A stretch of DNA of 64,000 nt, taken from contig JAGYIL010000001.1 of the NCBI GenBank assembly GCA_018402545.1, positions 2,232,001 to 2,296,000 on the forward strand. Reading direction: 5' to 3'. The notes below the pieces were generated by a model. The model was not told the DNA's origin. It worked only from the letters and a program-made list of their open reading frames with translations, and made no database searches. Source of the DNA: Saccharospirillum sp. Its GTDB lineage: Bacteria; Pseudomonadota; Gammaproteobacteria; Pseudomonadales; Natronospirillaceae. Positions 18,093 through 27,576 of the stretch are shown piece by piece; positions within the stretch are counted from its first letter, which is position 1; each line of letters begins with the position of its first letter. The position numbers and the translations under genes were made by a program.

Positions 18093-19161
18093 CGTTACTC
18101 TCCTCTTTCACCGTCTGGCTGATCGCCTCGACCGCATATTCTTCACGTTTGCGCCGTCGCTGCCCCAACAAGCGGGATTTCAGGTCACCCACATCACGTT
18201 TGGCCATGGGAGACGGGCGTATCACTTTTAACGCCAGGTTTTCACCAGACTGCCCCAGCGTGCATTCAAACAGCGGCACCTTGTTCGCCGCCAGCGTCAG
18301 GGTTTCCGGCAAATCAATGGGAATGATGTCCCCGGCTTCCAGATCAACCAGGTCGCGCAGCTTGATGTCGCGCTCAACCACGGTTGCGTTAATGGGTACC
18401 TTGGCGCGCAGAATGTCGTGACGCAGGGAATCGACCCAGCGATCATCAATTTCATCGACATCGCTTTGCACACCGGCATCGAGTACTTCACGTACCGGTT
18501 CAATCATTGAATAGGGCATGGTGACATGCAGGTCGCCACCACCTCCATCCAGCTCTACGTGAAAGGTGCTGACCACCACAACTTCGCTCGGGGAAACGAT
18601 GTTGGCCATGGCCGGGTTCACTTCGGAAGATACGTATTCAAAGTCCACATCGAGCACGGCGCCCCAAGCCTCTTTCATATCCTGAAAGACCTGTGACAAC
18701 ACCATTTGCACCACGCGAATCTCGGTCGGGGTAAATTCACGACCTTCAATCTTGGCATGGCGGCCATCGCCACCAAAGAAATTGTCGACCAGCTTGAACA
18801 CCAGCTTGGCGTCCAGAATAAACAGCGCCGTGCCGCGCAAGGGCCGAACTTTGACCAGATTAAGGCTGGTCGGAACATAGAGTGTATGTACGTATTCGCC
18901 AAACTTGAGTATTTGAATACCACCGGTAGCAACGTCGGCACTGCGACGCAGGAAGTTGAACATGCTGATGCGGGTATAGCGGGCAAAACGCTCATTGATC
19001 ATTTCCAGCGTGGGCATGCGACCGCGCACAATGCGGTCCTGGCTGGTTAAATCGTAGGATTTAACGCCATTGGCGTCGCCGGTATCTTCCTCTTCAACGG
19101 CACCGTCATCGATGCCGTGGAGCAACGCATCAATTTCGTCTTGTGACAGTAAGTCCTGCAC
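18085..19161 (-). CDS. fliM: Flagellar motor switch protein FliM
   Basis: 358 residues. The N-terminal peptide LLSQDEIDALLHGI is the CheY-P binding site. The middle domain holds the GGDGR-type region (FFGGDGRHAKIEGREFTPTEIRVV), and the C-terminal SpoA domain binds FliN (VNATVVERDIKLRDLV region). All parts are present at normal length. It lies eight bases after fliL. It transmits CheY-P binding to FliG to set rotation sense. Confidence 0.97.
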   Translation of the reverse strand: MQDLLSQDEIDALLHGIDDGAVEEEDTGDANGVKSYDLTSQDRIVRGRMPTLEMINERFARYTRISMFNFLRRSADVATGGIQILKFGEYVHTLYVPTSLNLVKVRPLRGTALFILDAKLVFKLVDNFFGGDGRHAKIEGREFTPTEIRVVQMVLSQVFQDMKEAWGAVLDVDFEYVSSEVNPAMANIVSPSEVVVVSTFHVELDGGGGDLHVTMPYSMIEPVREVLDAGVQSDVDEIDDRWVDSLRHDILRAKVPINATVVERDIKLRDLVDLEAGDIIPIDLPETLTLAANKVPLFECTLGQSGENLALKVIRPSPMAKRDVGDLKSRLLGQRRRKREEYAVEAISQTVKEESNDE

Positions 19162-19169
19162 GGCAGCCC

Positions 19170-19697
19170 CTATTGCATTACAAAGCTGCGAAACAACACG
19201 GTTTCAAAACCGGGTCGGCCGAGCTTTTCTTCTATCGTTGCCTGGACCGTCGCTGTGAGCGACGCGACCAGCTGTTCTTTGCCTTCTACCGTCTTCAGTG
19301 TTTCAAAATCCTGTTCTGCCAGTGTTTGCAGCAAGTTGTTGCGCAACAGTGGCATGTGCATGTTGGCGGTATCGATCGCCTCACCATCGCGAGACACCAG
19401 CGACAACTCCAATTGCAAGAAGCGGGTTCGGCCCGCTTCGTTGAAATTGACCACGAAGGCCGGCTGCATGGCCAGGTAGTTGGCCGGGCCAGCGTTCATG
19501 GCTGCGTTCATCTCTTCTTCCGACATCTCCGTTTCACCCGCAGCGTCGTCCGCCCCCGGGCTCAACAGAAACAGAGTGCCACCGACCGATACGCCTGCCA
19601 CAACCAATACACCGACCAGGATCAGCAGCATCATCTTCAGTTTCTTTTTGCCCGAACCAGTCGCTTCCTCGACATCTGCTTGCTGTTCTTCAGCCAT
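19170..19697 (-). CDS. fliL: Flagellar basal body-associated protein FliL
   Basis: 175 residues: a short acidic cytoplasmic tail, KKKLK before a single membrane helix (MMLLILVGVLVVAGVSVGGTLFLL) and a periplasmic stomatin-like domain (PAFVVNFNEAGRTRFLQLELSL...LRNNLLQTLAEQDFETL). FliL surrounds stators and stabilises torque output. It is the first gene of fliLMNOPQR-flhB and has a good sigma-54 promoter match about 115 bases upstream. Confidence 0.95.
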   Translation of the reverse strand: MAEEQQADVEEATGSGKKKLKMMLLILVGVLVVAGVSVGGTLFLLSPGADDAAGETEMSEEEMNAAMNAGPANYLAMQPAFVVNFNEAGRTRFLQLELSLVSRDGEAIDTANMHMPLLRNNLLQTLAEQDFETLKTVEGKEQLVASLTATVQATIEEKLGRPGFETVLFRSFVMQ

Positions 19698-19810
19698 GCG
19701 TTACTTCCAATTACCTGATGGGTCGGCAGCCCTGTCGGGACACCCTCGTTTAATCATTACTCGCTTGCATTGTCAGGGTGTCAAAACCGCCTGCCTCTCT
19801 ACTTTGGCTA

Positions 19811-19826
19811 GCAAGGGTTGCGCCAA
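19811..19826 (-). promoter_or_regulatory. Putative sigma-54 promoter of fliL
   Basis: The minus strand reads TTGGCGCAACCCTTGC, with GG and GC 12 bases apart as RpoN requires. It differs from TGGCAC-N5-TTGC at a single core base. It lies in the 184-base gap after fliK and would start transcription near 19799, about 100 bases before fliL. Confidence 0.75.
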
Positions 19827-19881
19827 GAGTCAGGTCTACACAGCATTGGCACCCGGGTGCAACTGCAACAGTCTAGTCGGG

Positions 19882-21369
19882 TCAGACGAAATGGTCGACC
19901 AGCCCTTGCCCCCAGGCTACGCTGGTCGCTGACTCATCGGTACTTTCGTCGTCACCCGTTGCCAGGCCATTTGTGTTGCCGCCAGTGTCGTTACCCTGGT
20001 CACTGCCTGCCTGTTGATGCCCGGCTGACTCTTCCCGGATATCGAGTTTCGCCAGCGACAAACCCTGTTGTTCCAGAAATTCACGCAACCGGACACTCTG
20101 ACTTTCCAGGGCCTCGCGAACCTGTGGGCTCTGTACAACGATCTGCACCTGCGTCTGGTCATTCTGAACGGTAATTCGGACGTCCATCATGCCTAGCTCG
20201 GGCGGGTCGAGCCGGATGGTGGCTTGCTGTATGTCGCCTCTGACCATCAACGCCAGCCGCTCACCCAATTGCCGGCCTGCTTCACCGGCCAGTACTGGTT
20301 GTTGCAGGCTGCGCTGGATGACCGCATTAACGGCATCGGCTTTCTCGGGAATTGGCTGTCCACCCAGCAGTGGCTGCCTGGCATCATCGGCCACGGCCGC
20401 TGCCAGCGGAGTCAAACGAGCCGCAGTCAGTGAGTCTGAATGGTCAGTGACGGCTCCACCCGCCTGCAGCAACTTGCTGAACAGAGTATCGGCTGCCGGT
20501 GCCGGCTTGTCGGCAAGCAGCGTCGATTCCTGGGTTAACAGAGCACTCTCGGGACGGGATTGGTCGAAGGTCGATGGCAGGCTGCCCCCGGCCGCCGTAT
20601 TGAGAACCGCTCTGACACGCTCAGCAATGGAAGCAATCAACTGCGACATGCCACCCTGCCCTTCGTTCAGCGCCTGAGACCATTGCTGTAATGTTTCTAG
20701 CATCGTGCGTTCACTCGGCACGACTCCAGTGGCAGAGTTGCCGGCTAAGGGGAAGCCGGTATTCATGATGCCGGGGCCATCGGCCAACCGCGCAACCTGC
20801 TGGTACCACTGGTTCACATCTACTTCCAGTGACGCCAGCGACTCAGCCATGGCTTGAACGGCCACCAGCGCTTCGGACCCGAGATCAGCCAAGGCCTCAG
20901 CCGTCATGGTAACCGTTGGCGGCTCTGCCACCCAAGTCTGAAGGGTGTTAATAAAATCATCGGCGGCCTCTTCGGTCAGACCCAATTGGCCGACCAGCAG
21001 TTCAGTTAGCGGGCCCGTCTCACCTTCGGGCGCGTCCTGTTCAAGCGCAAGCAAATTCTCCAGCGTTGCCGTCAGCCGTTCCAGGGTTTCTGCCAGATTG
21101 TCCAGCGCCAGCTCCGACTCGCCAAGTGGCCCGGTATCGGTTTGCCGCTGCGGCAACAATTGGCCAGAGAGTCGACTGGCCGGAGTTTCAGAAGAGCGGG
21201 CCGAAGCGAGCCTGGCTGCTGCAGGTGCTGAGCCTTCAGATCGATGGGCATATTCGCTAAAAACGCTTTGAAAGCCGCGCTGAGACTGGGCGGGTGCCTT
21301 TGCATCCGCATCGGCGACGACGGCTTCCCGGTTACTGCTTACGGCAAACTGAGGCGACAATAACTGCAT
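19882..21369 (-). CDS. fliK: Flagellar hook-length control protein FliK
   Basis: 495 residues from the ATG at 21369. Most of the protein is low-complexity, rich in Ala, Ser, Glu and Leu, as expected of the molecular ruler. Only the C-terminal region (ATIRLDPPELGMMDVRITVQNDQ...VREALESQSVRLREFLEQQGLSL) is conserved: the Flg_hook domain that acts on FlhB. The frame is open 18 codons further up, but this ATG has GGAA at a fair distance and gives the expected MQLL-type start. Confidence in the start is moderate. It lies between hptB and fliL. Confidence 0.9.
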   Translation of the reverse strand: MQLLSPQFAVSSNREAVVADADAKAPAQSQRGFQSVFSEYAHRSEGSAPAAARLASARSSETPASRLSGQLLPQRQTDTGPLGESELALDNLAETLERLTATLENLLALEQDAPEGETGPLTELLVGQLGLTEEAADDFINTLQTWVAEPPTVTMTAEALADLGSEALVAVQAMAESLASLEVDVNQWYQQVARLADGPGIMNTGFPLAGNSATGVVPSERTMLETLQQWSQALNEGQGGMSQLIASIAERVRAVLNTAAGGSLPSTFDQSRPESALLTQESTLLADKPAPAADTLFSKLLQAGGAVTDHSDSLTAARLTPLAAAVADDARQPLLGGQPIPEKADAVNAVIQRSLQQPVLAGEAGRQLGERLALMVRGDIQQATIRLDPPELGMMDVRITVQNDQTQVQIVVQSPQVREALESQSVRLREFLEQQGLSLAKLDIREESAGHQQAGSDQGNDTGGNTNGLATGDDESTDESATSVAWGQGLVDHFV

Positions 21370-21614
21370 GGTGCCATTTCCGACATAGGAGGTGTTCCGG
21401 ATCAATTGCAAAGCTCGGGCCATTCAGGTGAAAAGCAGGTTACATCGACCTGACAGGGGGTGGGAATGAAAGAATCTCGGGACTGCCATGACGACCAGTT
21501 TCAATCGACCCTGCAAAGTAACTGGTCTAAACAGCAGCTACTTACAAGGGTTTACCTGGAGTGGTTGGGACTGCAGCGTCCAACTGCAGTGTCTTACGGC
21601 AGGTCTCGCCTAAT

Positions 21615-21980
21615 CTACAGGTAAGAATCGCGCATCAGCTTTTCGACCTGATTCAACTCGACTTCGATCCGGTCGACCAGTCCTTTTGATCCCTGGGTTC
21701 GACCTGAGCGAGCCAGATCTTCAAGCTCACGACACAGGCTGGACAATTGCTTGGCCCCGACATTAAGCGTACTGCCTTTGAAGCTGTGCGCAGACTGTCG
21801 AATATCTTCCGCGACACCGGAATCCACAGTGCGCACCAGCTCACGGACGCGAATCCGGGCGTCGCTCAGGAAGGTGTCGATCAGATCCGGAAAATCGTCT
21901 TCGAGCAGCGCCCGCAACTCACCCAATATGGTCACATCCAGATGATCGTCTATCTGAGTTGGGGTATCGGAATCAGACAT
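21615..21980 (-). CDS. hptB: Histidine phosphotransfer protein (HptB-like)
   Basis: 121 residues. The motif HSFKGSTLNVG has the phospho-acceptor His65 and the K-G spacing of Hpt domains; the rest is helical. The ATG at 21980 has GAGG five bases before it; the frame is open 11 codons more. By family and neighbours it corresponds to HptB, which in Pseudomonas aeruginosa passes phosphate from hybrid kinases to the regulator HsbR, encoded next to it here. A sigma-28-like -10 box lies about 80 bases upstream. The Hpt domain is certain; which kinases feed it is not visible. Confidence 0.88.
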   Translation of the reverse strand: MSDSDTPTQIDDHLDVTILGELRALLEDDFPDLIDTFLSDARIRVRELVRTVDSGVAEDIRQSAHSFKGSTLNVGAKQLSSLCRELEDLARSGRTQGSKGLVDRIEVELNQVEKLMRDSYL

Positions 21981-22059
21981 GGCAGCCTCGCGTTGGGTGT
22001 TTGAATTGTGCACCGTCCCTGGGGCTCCGTAAGTCGGTCACTGGCATTCATAATAGGCG

Positions 22060-22067
22060 TTATCGGC
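22060..22067 (-). promoter_or_regulatory. Possible sigma-28 -10 element upstream of hptB
   Basis: The minus strand reads GCCGATAA, identical to the FliA -10 consensus, in the gap between hsbR and hptB. No good TAAA box stands 15 bases upstream, so the promoter is uncertain. It could let hptB and fliK be transcribed apart from the fliE operon. Confidence 0.35.
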
Positions 22068-22140
22068 TGAGTTTTACAGCCAGGCTATCAAGCCATCTGG
22101 CAAGATGACTGGAACGAGCCAGAACCCACTGCACAAATGC

Positions 22141-23868
22141 TCAGTATCTCGGCCAGCGAACGATGGCCCTGACCGACCGACCACCGTCGAGATAGGTCAG
22201 TTCGTCGCTTAATTGCCGGATCAGGGTGATACCACGCCCGCTGTAATCCCATTGAGCGCTGGGTTGCTGGTCGGGCCCTGGTTTTTCATCACCGAAATCG
22301 GCAAAGGGGAACCCGCTTCCGGTATCAGTGACCTCCATGATCAGTTCGCCGCCTATCTCCAGCGGCCGATGGGTCAGAGTGAGCCGGACACTGCCATCCG
22401 AAAGCGTTGCCAGCGCCTGTTCGCGCTGCAGATAATACTGCCCGAAACCCTGGGGGCCGGTCTTCAACCCGGAATCCAGCTCCAGCACACCGTGTTCCAG
22501 TGCATTGCTGAACAATTCAGCCAGCAGGGTGTACAGCTGACCTCCCAACGGCCGCAGCCCTTCCACTTCCATTAACAGATTCATGACCAGCGGCAAGGGG
22601 TTAAATGCCGCCAGGCTCTGATCGTGCAGTGCCAGGCTCAGGGTCCAGCTGACCGGACCGCCGATAGAGCCCTTGCTCGATTCGTAGGTGGTCATGCCGA
22701 TGTCTTCGATATCGACCATTTTGGCCGTTACCAGGGTGATGTCATCGTCCCGGTCGCTGCCGCCCATAAAGTGGTCGACCTGATCGAGAATCGACTGAAA
22801 AATCCGATCGGGCTGGTCGGTGCGGGCAAACACCTGATTGAGCCGCTCTTCACCAAACATTTCGTCGACCGGGTTTCGGCTTTCGATAATGCCGTCTGAC
22901 CACAAGAACACCCGATCGCCGTTGTGCATCACCACATCCTGACTGTGCGGATCAAACTCGTAGGGGTCGAGCACGCCCAGCGGCAAATGCGCGCTGGCAA
23001 ATCGCTCTACCGTTCCGCTCTGTTCACGGTACAGGTACACATCGGGCACACCGCCAACCCAGACCCGGGCAGACTTGTTATGAAAATTCAGTTCCACCAT
23101 AGCACCGCAACAGAACACCCCGACCGGCAGTATTTTACGCAGCTTGCTGTTGACCTCGCGCAACACCTCTTCCATCGAAAAACCCTTGGAGGTCATTCCA
23201 TAGAAAATTTCAGCCAGCGGCATGGCTCCAATGGCTGCGGGCAAGCCATGGCCGGTAAAGTCGCCCAGAAACAGCAACATGCCACCATCGGGTTTGCGTT
23301 CGGCCAGTACGGTATCGCCATTAAACACAGCCATCGGCGACAGGGAGTGCTGAATATTGGGCAGATTCAGACAACCGGAGTGTGCCACATTGTCAAAAAC
23401 GGTTTTGGCGACCTGTTGTTCCAGCAGCATTTGCCGGTTATGGCGTTGCAGTTGGGCATGCATGGCCCGCATTCGGCTGAAGGCGTTGATTTTTGCCTTG
23501 AGGATGACCCGGTTGTAGGGCTTCGACATAAAATCGTCGCCGCCACTGTCGAGGCATTCGGCCAGGGATTCGGCATCCTGCAAGGAAGTGAGAAAGATGA
23601 TGGGAACCAGGTCGCTCTCTGCCAGGGCTTTTATCGCACGGCTGGCTTCAAGACCGTTCATGACCGGCATCAGGGCGTCCATCAAGACAATGTCGGGGGC
23701 GTGCTGCTTGAACAGTTCAACGGCTTCATGGCCATTGGTCGCCAGCAGTACTTCATGACCCTCCCGCCTTACGATGGCCTGCAGGATCATGCGGTCGGAC
23801 TGATTGTCATCTGCGATCAGAATCCGCAGCCCCTGCCCCGGAGGTTGCGCAGCCGGATGGGTGATCAT
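22141..23868 (-). CDS. hsbR: Response regulator with PP2C-type phosphatase and anti-sigma kinase domains (HsbR-like)
   Basis: 575 residues in three domains. Residues 1-135 are a receiver with phospho-acceptor Asp64 (IVLMDALMPVMNG). Residues about 180-390 are a SpoIIE/PPM phosphatase (GGMLLFLGDFTGHGLPAAIGAMPLAEIF; SDGIIESRNP; DDDITLV). Residues about 430-575 are a HATPase_c serine kinase (LFSNALEHGVLEL; MEVTDTGSGFPFADFG; GRGITLIRQLSDEL). This is the layout of HsbR, which phosphorylates or dephosphorylates the STAS protein HsbA depending on input from HptB. It overlaps hsbA by four bases. Confidence 0.9.
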   Translation of the reverse strand: MITHPAAQPPGQGLRILIADDNQSDRMILQAIVRREGHEVLLATNGHEAVELFKQHAPDIVLMDALMPVMNGLEASRAIKALAESDLVPIIFLTSLQDAESLAECLDSGGDDFMSKPYNRVILKAKINAFSRMRAMHAQLQRHNRQMLLEQQVAKTVFDNVAHSGCLNLPNIQHSLSPMAVFNGDTVLAERKPDGGMLLFLGDFTGHGLPAAIGAMPLAEIFYGMTSKGFSMEEVLREVNSKLRKILPVGVFCCGAMVELNFHNKSARVWVGGVPDVYLYREQSGTVERFASAHLPLGVLDPYEFDPHSQDVVMHNGDRVFLWSDGIIESRNPVDEMFGEERLNQVFARTDQPDRIFQSILDQVDHFMGGSDRDDDITLVTAKMVDIEDIGMTTYESSKGSIGGPVSWTLSLALHDQSLAAFNPLPLVMNLLMEVEGLRPLGGQLYTLLAELFSNALEHGVLELDSGLKTGPQGFGQYYLQREQALATLSDGSVRLTLTHRPLEIGGELIMEVTDTGSGFPFADFGDEKPGPDQQPSAQWDYSGRGITLIRQLSDELTYLDGGRSVRAIVRWPRY

Positions 23869-24170
23869 TCGATCCTGAACAACTGTCCGAAATTGGAAAT
23901 GGTCAGAATTTTTCGAACGTCCTCATTGCAATTGACAATGCGGATTTCCGAATGGTCACCTCCGGCGTGATCCCGAAGCAACAGCAACATGCCCAGCGCC
24001 GAGCTGTCCAGATAGGTGGCATCGCACATGTCGATAATATACACCTTGATATCTGGTGAGGCGTTCTCATAGATCTGGCGAAATTCCTGGTGCGAACTGA
24101 AATCAAACCGGCCAGTTATCTTGATGGTCATTTCGCGCCCGTTGTCGCTGGGAATTGCCGACACTGTCAT
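23865..24170 (-). CDS. hsbA: STAS anti-sigma factor antagonist (HsbA-like)
   Basis: 101 residues from the ATG at 24170, which has AGAGGA six bases upstream. It is a single STAS domain with the phosphorylatable serine in YLDSSALGMLLLL (Ser56 or Ser57). In P. aeruginosa HsbA binds FlgM or a diguanylate cyclase depending on phosphorylation and so chooses between swimming and biofilm. Here it sits just after fliJ and is coupled to its switch partner hsbR. Upstream, TAAAGTAA and CCAGATTG 11 bases apart (24281-24255) weakly resemble a FliA promoter. Confidence 0.88.
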   Translation of the reverse strand: MTVSAIPSDNGREMTIKITGRFDFSSHQEFRQIYENASPDIKVYIIDMCDATYLDSSALGMLLLLRDHAGGDHSEIRIVNCNEDVRKILTISNFGQLFRIE

Positions 24171-24317
24171 AGTAAATCCTCTGTGGTGTATTGGGCTCTG
24201 GGGTGGGCGCCCTTTGTTATTGTAGACGGCTCCAAAGAGGATAGCGCCTCCCGACAATCTGGCCCGCTGTCAGTTACTTTACTGGTTGCATGGGCGGGCT
24301 GGCAAGCCGAACCCGGG

Positions 24318-24767
24318 TTATCGGCCCGGTCCTGAACGCTGCGCCATCTGCCCGACCAACTCATCCAGTGCTTTTTGCTCTTGTTTGTCCGCCTCAATCA
24401 CTTCCTGCAACGAGAGTTTGTCTACCAGCTGGCCAATACTCTTGCGTCGCTGATACAGCTTCTGCCATTGCATCAGCACTTGCTGCTCCTGGCGTTGCCA
24501 TTGTTTTATGACCCCTTCCTGCTGACCAATCACGCCTCCCAACTGATCGATAAAACCCTGGGTACGACGCCATTGCACAATGGACAGCCCTGCGCTGCCC
24601 TGGGTTTCCAGATAGCCAAGGTATTCACCCCGATACCCTTCCAGTTCAGTCAGCTGAGCCCGCTCCTGCTCCAGGCGCTGACGCGTCTGGGCAAGCGCCT
24701 GAGCTGCCTGATCTTCCCGTTGCCGGGCCAGTTTCTCGATCAATTGCATGCGCTGTGAACGTTTCAT
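24318..24767 (-). CDS. fliJ: Flagellar export chaperone/ATPase stalk FliJ
   Basis: 149 residues, nearly all helical and rich in Gln, Glu, Arg and Leu (REDQAAQALAQTRQRLEQERAQLTELE), forming an antiparallel coiled coil like FliJ. It follows fliI by about 44 bases. FliJ inserts into the FliI hexamer and links it to FlhA. Sequence is poorly conserved; length, coiled coil and position make the call. Confidence 0.93.
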   Translation of the reverse strand: MKRSQRMQLIEKLARQREDQAAQALAQTRQRLEQERAQLTELEGYRGEYLGYLETQGSAGLSIVQWRRTQGFIDQLGGVIGQQEGVIKQWQRQEQQVLMQWQKLYQRRKSIGQLVDKLSLQEVIEADKQEQKALDELVGQMAQRSGPGR

Positions 24768-24811
24768 GGCGTACTGCCTGCCTGGTTCATGGTGCGATCA
24801 TTGCGCGACCC

Positions 24812-26203
24812 TTACGGGGCGCGTTGCGGCCGGGCCAAAGGCCGGCCTTTCTTCATCGCAGAGGGGGCTGGCGCATTCTGGCCGGGTGTCAGCGACTGCA
24901 ATTGGGCGACGCTTTCCTGATACCGCACCTGTTCGTTTAGCCCCTGCTGCAAAAACCCCCGAACGATCGGAAACATCTGTATCGCCTCATCGATGTCTTT
25001 GTCCGACCCCGAATTATAAGCCCCAATGGCAATCAAATCCCGATTCTGATGGTACCGCGCCCAGACTTGCTTGAGCGTTTGCGCTTGTTTCATATGAGCC
25101 GCTGAAACAACCTGCGGCATCGCCCGGCTGATGCTTTGCTCGATATCAATGGCCGGGTAATGGCCCTCTTCAGCCAGGCGCCGGTTCAACACAAAGTGGC
25201 CGTCCAGAATGGCACGGGAAGCATCGGCAACCGGATCCTGCTGATCATCCCCCTCGGTCAATACAGTATAGAAAGCCGTGATTGATCCGCCACCGGCCTC
25301 GGCATTACCGGCCCGCTCCACCAGTTGCGGTATGCGTGCAAAGACCGAAGGCGGGTACCCTTTGGTGGCCGGTGGTTCACCGATGGCCAGGGCGATTTCG
25401 CGCTGGGCCTGGGCAAAACGGGTCAGGGAATCCATCAGCATCAGAACGTTTTTGCCCTGGGCTCTAAAAAATTCGGCAATGCTGGTGGTGTACTGGGCCG
25501 CACGCAATCGCAACAGGGGCGCGTCATCGGCCGGTGATGCCACGACGACGGCACGGGCCAGTCCCTCGTCACCAAGAATGTCTTCGATGAACTCCTTGAC
25601 CTCCCGGCCGCGTTCGCCAATGAGCCCGACCACGATAATGTCGGCCGTGGTGAAGCGGGTCATCATACCCAGCAGCATCGACTTGCCCACACCCGAACCC
25701 GCAAACAAGCCCAGGCGCTGGCCCCGACCAACCGTCAGCAAGGCGTTGATAGCGCGAATGCCAACATCGAGCGGTTCGCGAATGGGCTGTCGATGCAGGG
25801 GGTTGATCACCACCCCGTTCAGGCTTTGCTCCACCCGGCAACTGAGTGGCCCCTTGCCATCGATCGGCTCGCCAAAGCCGTTGACGACGCGGCCCAGCAG
25901 TTCATCGCCAATCACCAGTTCGCTGGCACTTTCCAGAGGCACTACCCGGGCACCGGAACGCAGCCCTGAAATGGGTTGTACCGGCATCAAAAAGGCTTTG
26001 TCGTCCTGAAAACCCACGACTTCCGCTTCAATCCGGTTTTGCCGGTCGATCACCAGACACCGCTCCCCCACGGTGGCGTTCAGGCCAATGGCTTCCAGCG
26101 TGAGCCCCACCATTCGGGTCAGTTTGCCTTCAACAATGACCGGACTGCGTTCAGGGATCCAGCGCTGACAGTCCTTTAGAAACAGGCCCAGATCCTTACT
26201 CAT
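24812..26203 (-). CDS. fliI: Flagellum-specific ATP synthase FliI
   Basis: 463 residues of the F1-beta-like ATPase family. Walker A is [15 protein letters not shown]. Other signatures are [18 protein letters not shown], the Walker [27 protein letters not shown] and the family signature [29 protein letters not shown]. The C-terminus ends with a short basic, proline-rich tail. FliI powers the early steps of substrate export and unfolds cargo. The start lies four bases inside the end of fliH. Confidence 0.97.
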   Translation of the reverse strand: MSKDLGLFLKDCQRWIPERSPVIVEGKLTRMVGLTLEAIGLNATVGERCLVIDRQNRIEAEVVGFQDDKAFLMPVQPISGLRSGARVVPLESASELVIGDELLGRVVNGFGEPIDGKGPLSCRVEQSLNGVVINPLHRQPIREPLDVGIRAINALLTVGRGQRLGLFAGSGVGKSMLLGMMTRFTTADIIVVGLIGERGREVKEFIEDILGDEGLARAVVVASPADDAPLLRLRAAQYTTSIAEFFRAQGKNVLMLMDSLTRFAQAQREIALAIGEPPATKGYPPSVFARIPQLVERAGNAEAGGGSITAFYTVLTEGDDQQDPVADASRAILDGHFVLNRRLAEEGHYPAIDIEQSISRAMPQVVSAAHMKQAQTLKQVWARYHQNRDLIAIGAYNSGSDKDIDEAIQMFPIVRGFLQQGLNEQVRYQESVAQLQSLTPGQNAPAPSAMKKGRPLARPQRAP

Positions 26204-27513
26204 GGGGTGTTGCCATCAGGTTCCGGGGGTTTTTGCCGACCGGGGGATTCATCGTTATCCGATTCGACGGCCCGACCAGCTTTAGGCGCATCGTCACCCG
26301 ATTCGCCAGCGACATCGGCGGCATCCGCCTCCGCTGACGTTGGCTGGCCCGGCTCTTGGAACGCCTCCCGTTCATCTGCTGCGGGCGATGATCTTTCTGC
26401 TGCACGGGCATCAGATTCATCGCTTCCAGACTCCGGGACATCGTCCTGAAGGTGTGCACTGTGAACCGGTTCAGGCACTTCGATATTCTCCGCATCTGCC
26501 TGCAGAATGTCATCGTCTGGTCCGTCAGTTGCCGCTTCAGACGGGTCGTCTACGGAAGACTCAGCACTGATTTCGGGCTCTGTTTCAGCGGACGGCATGT
26601 CCTCGTCCAAAACGCCTCCGGTGACCTGCTCGGGCTCCGGTTCAGCAGGTGGCAAGGGCCAGGGCGCCTCCATTTCAGCCAGCTGTTCACTGAGCCCGGC
26701 ATGCGCCAGCAAGTTGCTGACCTGCTGACGATAGCGATGTTCAAGAGTGTAATCCACGTAGCTGAAGCGGGTACGAATCACGCAGCCACCGCGGCTGACC
26801 GAGGGTGTGGGCACCAGGTTCCAGTGCGGCTCGGCGATGCGTTCCACGTAAGACAGGTCGTCGGGGTTGATCTCCAGGGTGAATCGCTCGTCGGCGTTGG
26901 GCAGCGCCTGGACGGCGGCATGCACAAGGCCCTGAATGTGGTCGGGGTGAAGCGTCAGCTCGGCGTCGATTACATTGCGGGCAATGCGCGCTGCGAGCGC
27001 GACCAGGCCCGATTTGAGCTCATCGGTTTGTTGCCCCAGCACGGCGTTGATCTGTTCAAACAACTCGGCCAGCGGCGCCAACTCGGTGCTGATGCGCTCC
27101 GCCTCGGCTTGTTGGGCTGCCAGCATTCCGGCTTTATTGCCCGCGCTCAGCCCTTCCTGTTCACCGCTGTCGTATCCGGTCTTGTAGCCTTCCGCCTGGC
27201 CAGTCGCCTGACCCTGCTTCATGCCCTGTTCGAAACCGGATTCAAAGCCTTCGTTGTATGCGTCTTCGTGGATCTGGCGAATGTCTTCTGCTGTGGGAGG
27301 GCTCAGACTCTCCGGCTGGACGTCTTCGACCGTGCTGGTATTGGGCTGGCGGTCGCCGGGCTGTGGCACCGGTTTACCCTGGGCATCCCAGCGTGGCAAT
27401 TGATAGGGTTCAACGTTGGGGGCATCCTGTCCGGACGCTGTATAGCCCGTTGCGCCTTTCTTAGGCGATCCGGCTGCGGTTCTGGTCGGCCCACCGGCAT
27501 TATTTGGCATCAT
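26200..27513 (-). CDS. fliH: Flagellar assembly protein FliH with long acidic C-terminal tail
   Basis: 437 residues, against about 230-270 in most relatives. Residues about 85-130 hold ten glycines each four residues apart ([13 protein letters not shown]...), the GxxxG helix typical of FliH. The FliI-binding C-terminal domain follows ([36 protein letters not shown]...[26 protein letters not shown]) and ends near residue 275. Beyond it come about 160 residues rich in Asp, Glu, Ser, Ala and Pro with no recognisable domain. FliH regulates FliI and docks it to FliN. It overlaps fliI by four bases. Confidence 0.93.
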   Translation of the reverse strand: MMPNNAGGPTRTAAGSPKKGATGYTASGQDAPNVEPYQLPRWDAQGKPVPQPGDRQPNTSTVEDVQPESLSPPTAEDIRQIHEDAYNEGFESGFEQGMKQGQATGQAEGYKTGYDSGEQEGLSAGNKAGMLAAQQAEAERISTELAPLAELFEQINAVLGQQTDELKSGLVALAARIARNVIDAELTLHPDHIQGLVHAAVQALPNADERFTLEINPDDLSYVERIAEPHWNLVPTPSVSRGGCVIRTRFSYVDYTLEHRYRQQVSNLLAHAGLSEQLAEMEAPWPLPPAEPEPEQVTGGVLDEDMPSAETEPEISAESSVDDPSEAATDGPDDDILQADAENIEVPEPVHSAHLQDDVPESGSDESDARAAERSSPAADEREAFQEPGQPTSAEADAADVAGESGDDAPKAGRAVESDNDESPGRQKPPEPDGNTP

Positions 27514-27576
27514 ATGACAGGCCTTCTGCTACTGCCGGGTGAATGACGCCTGGGTTGCTCCGCTCATACCCGGGCG

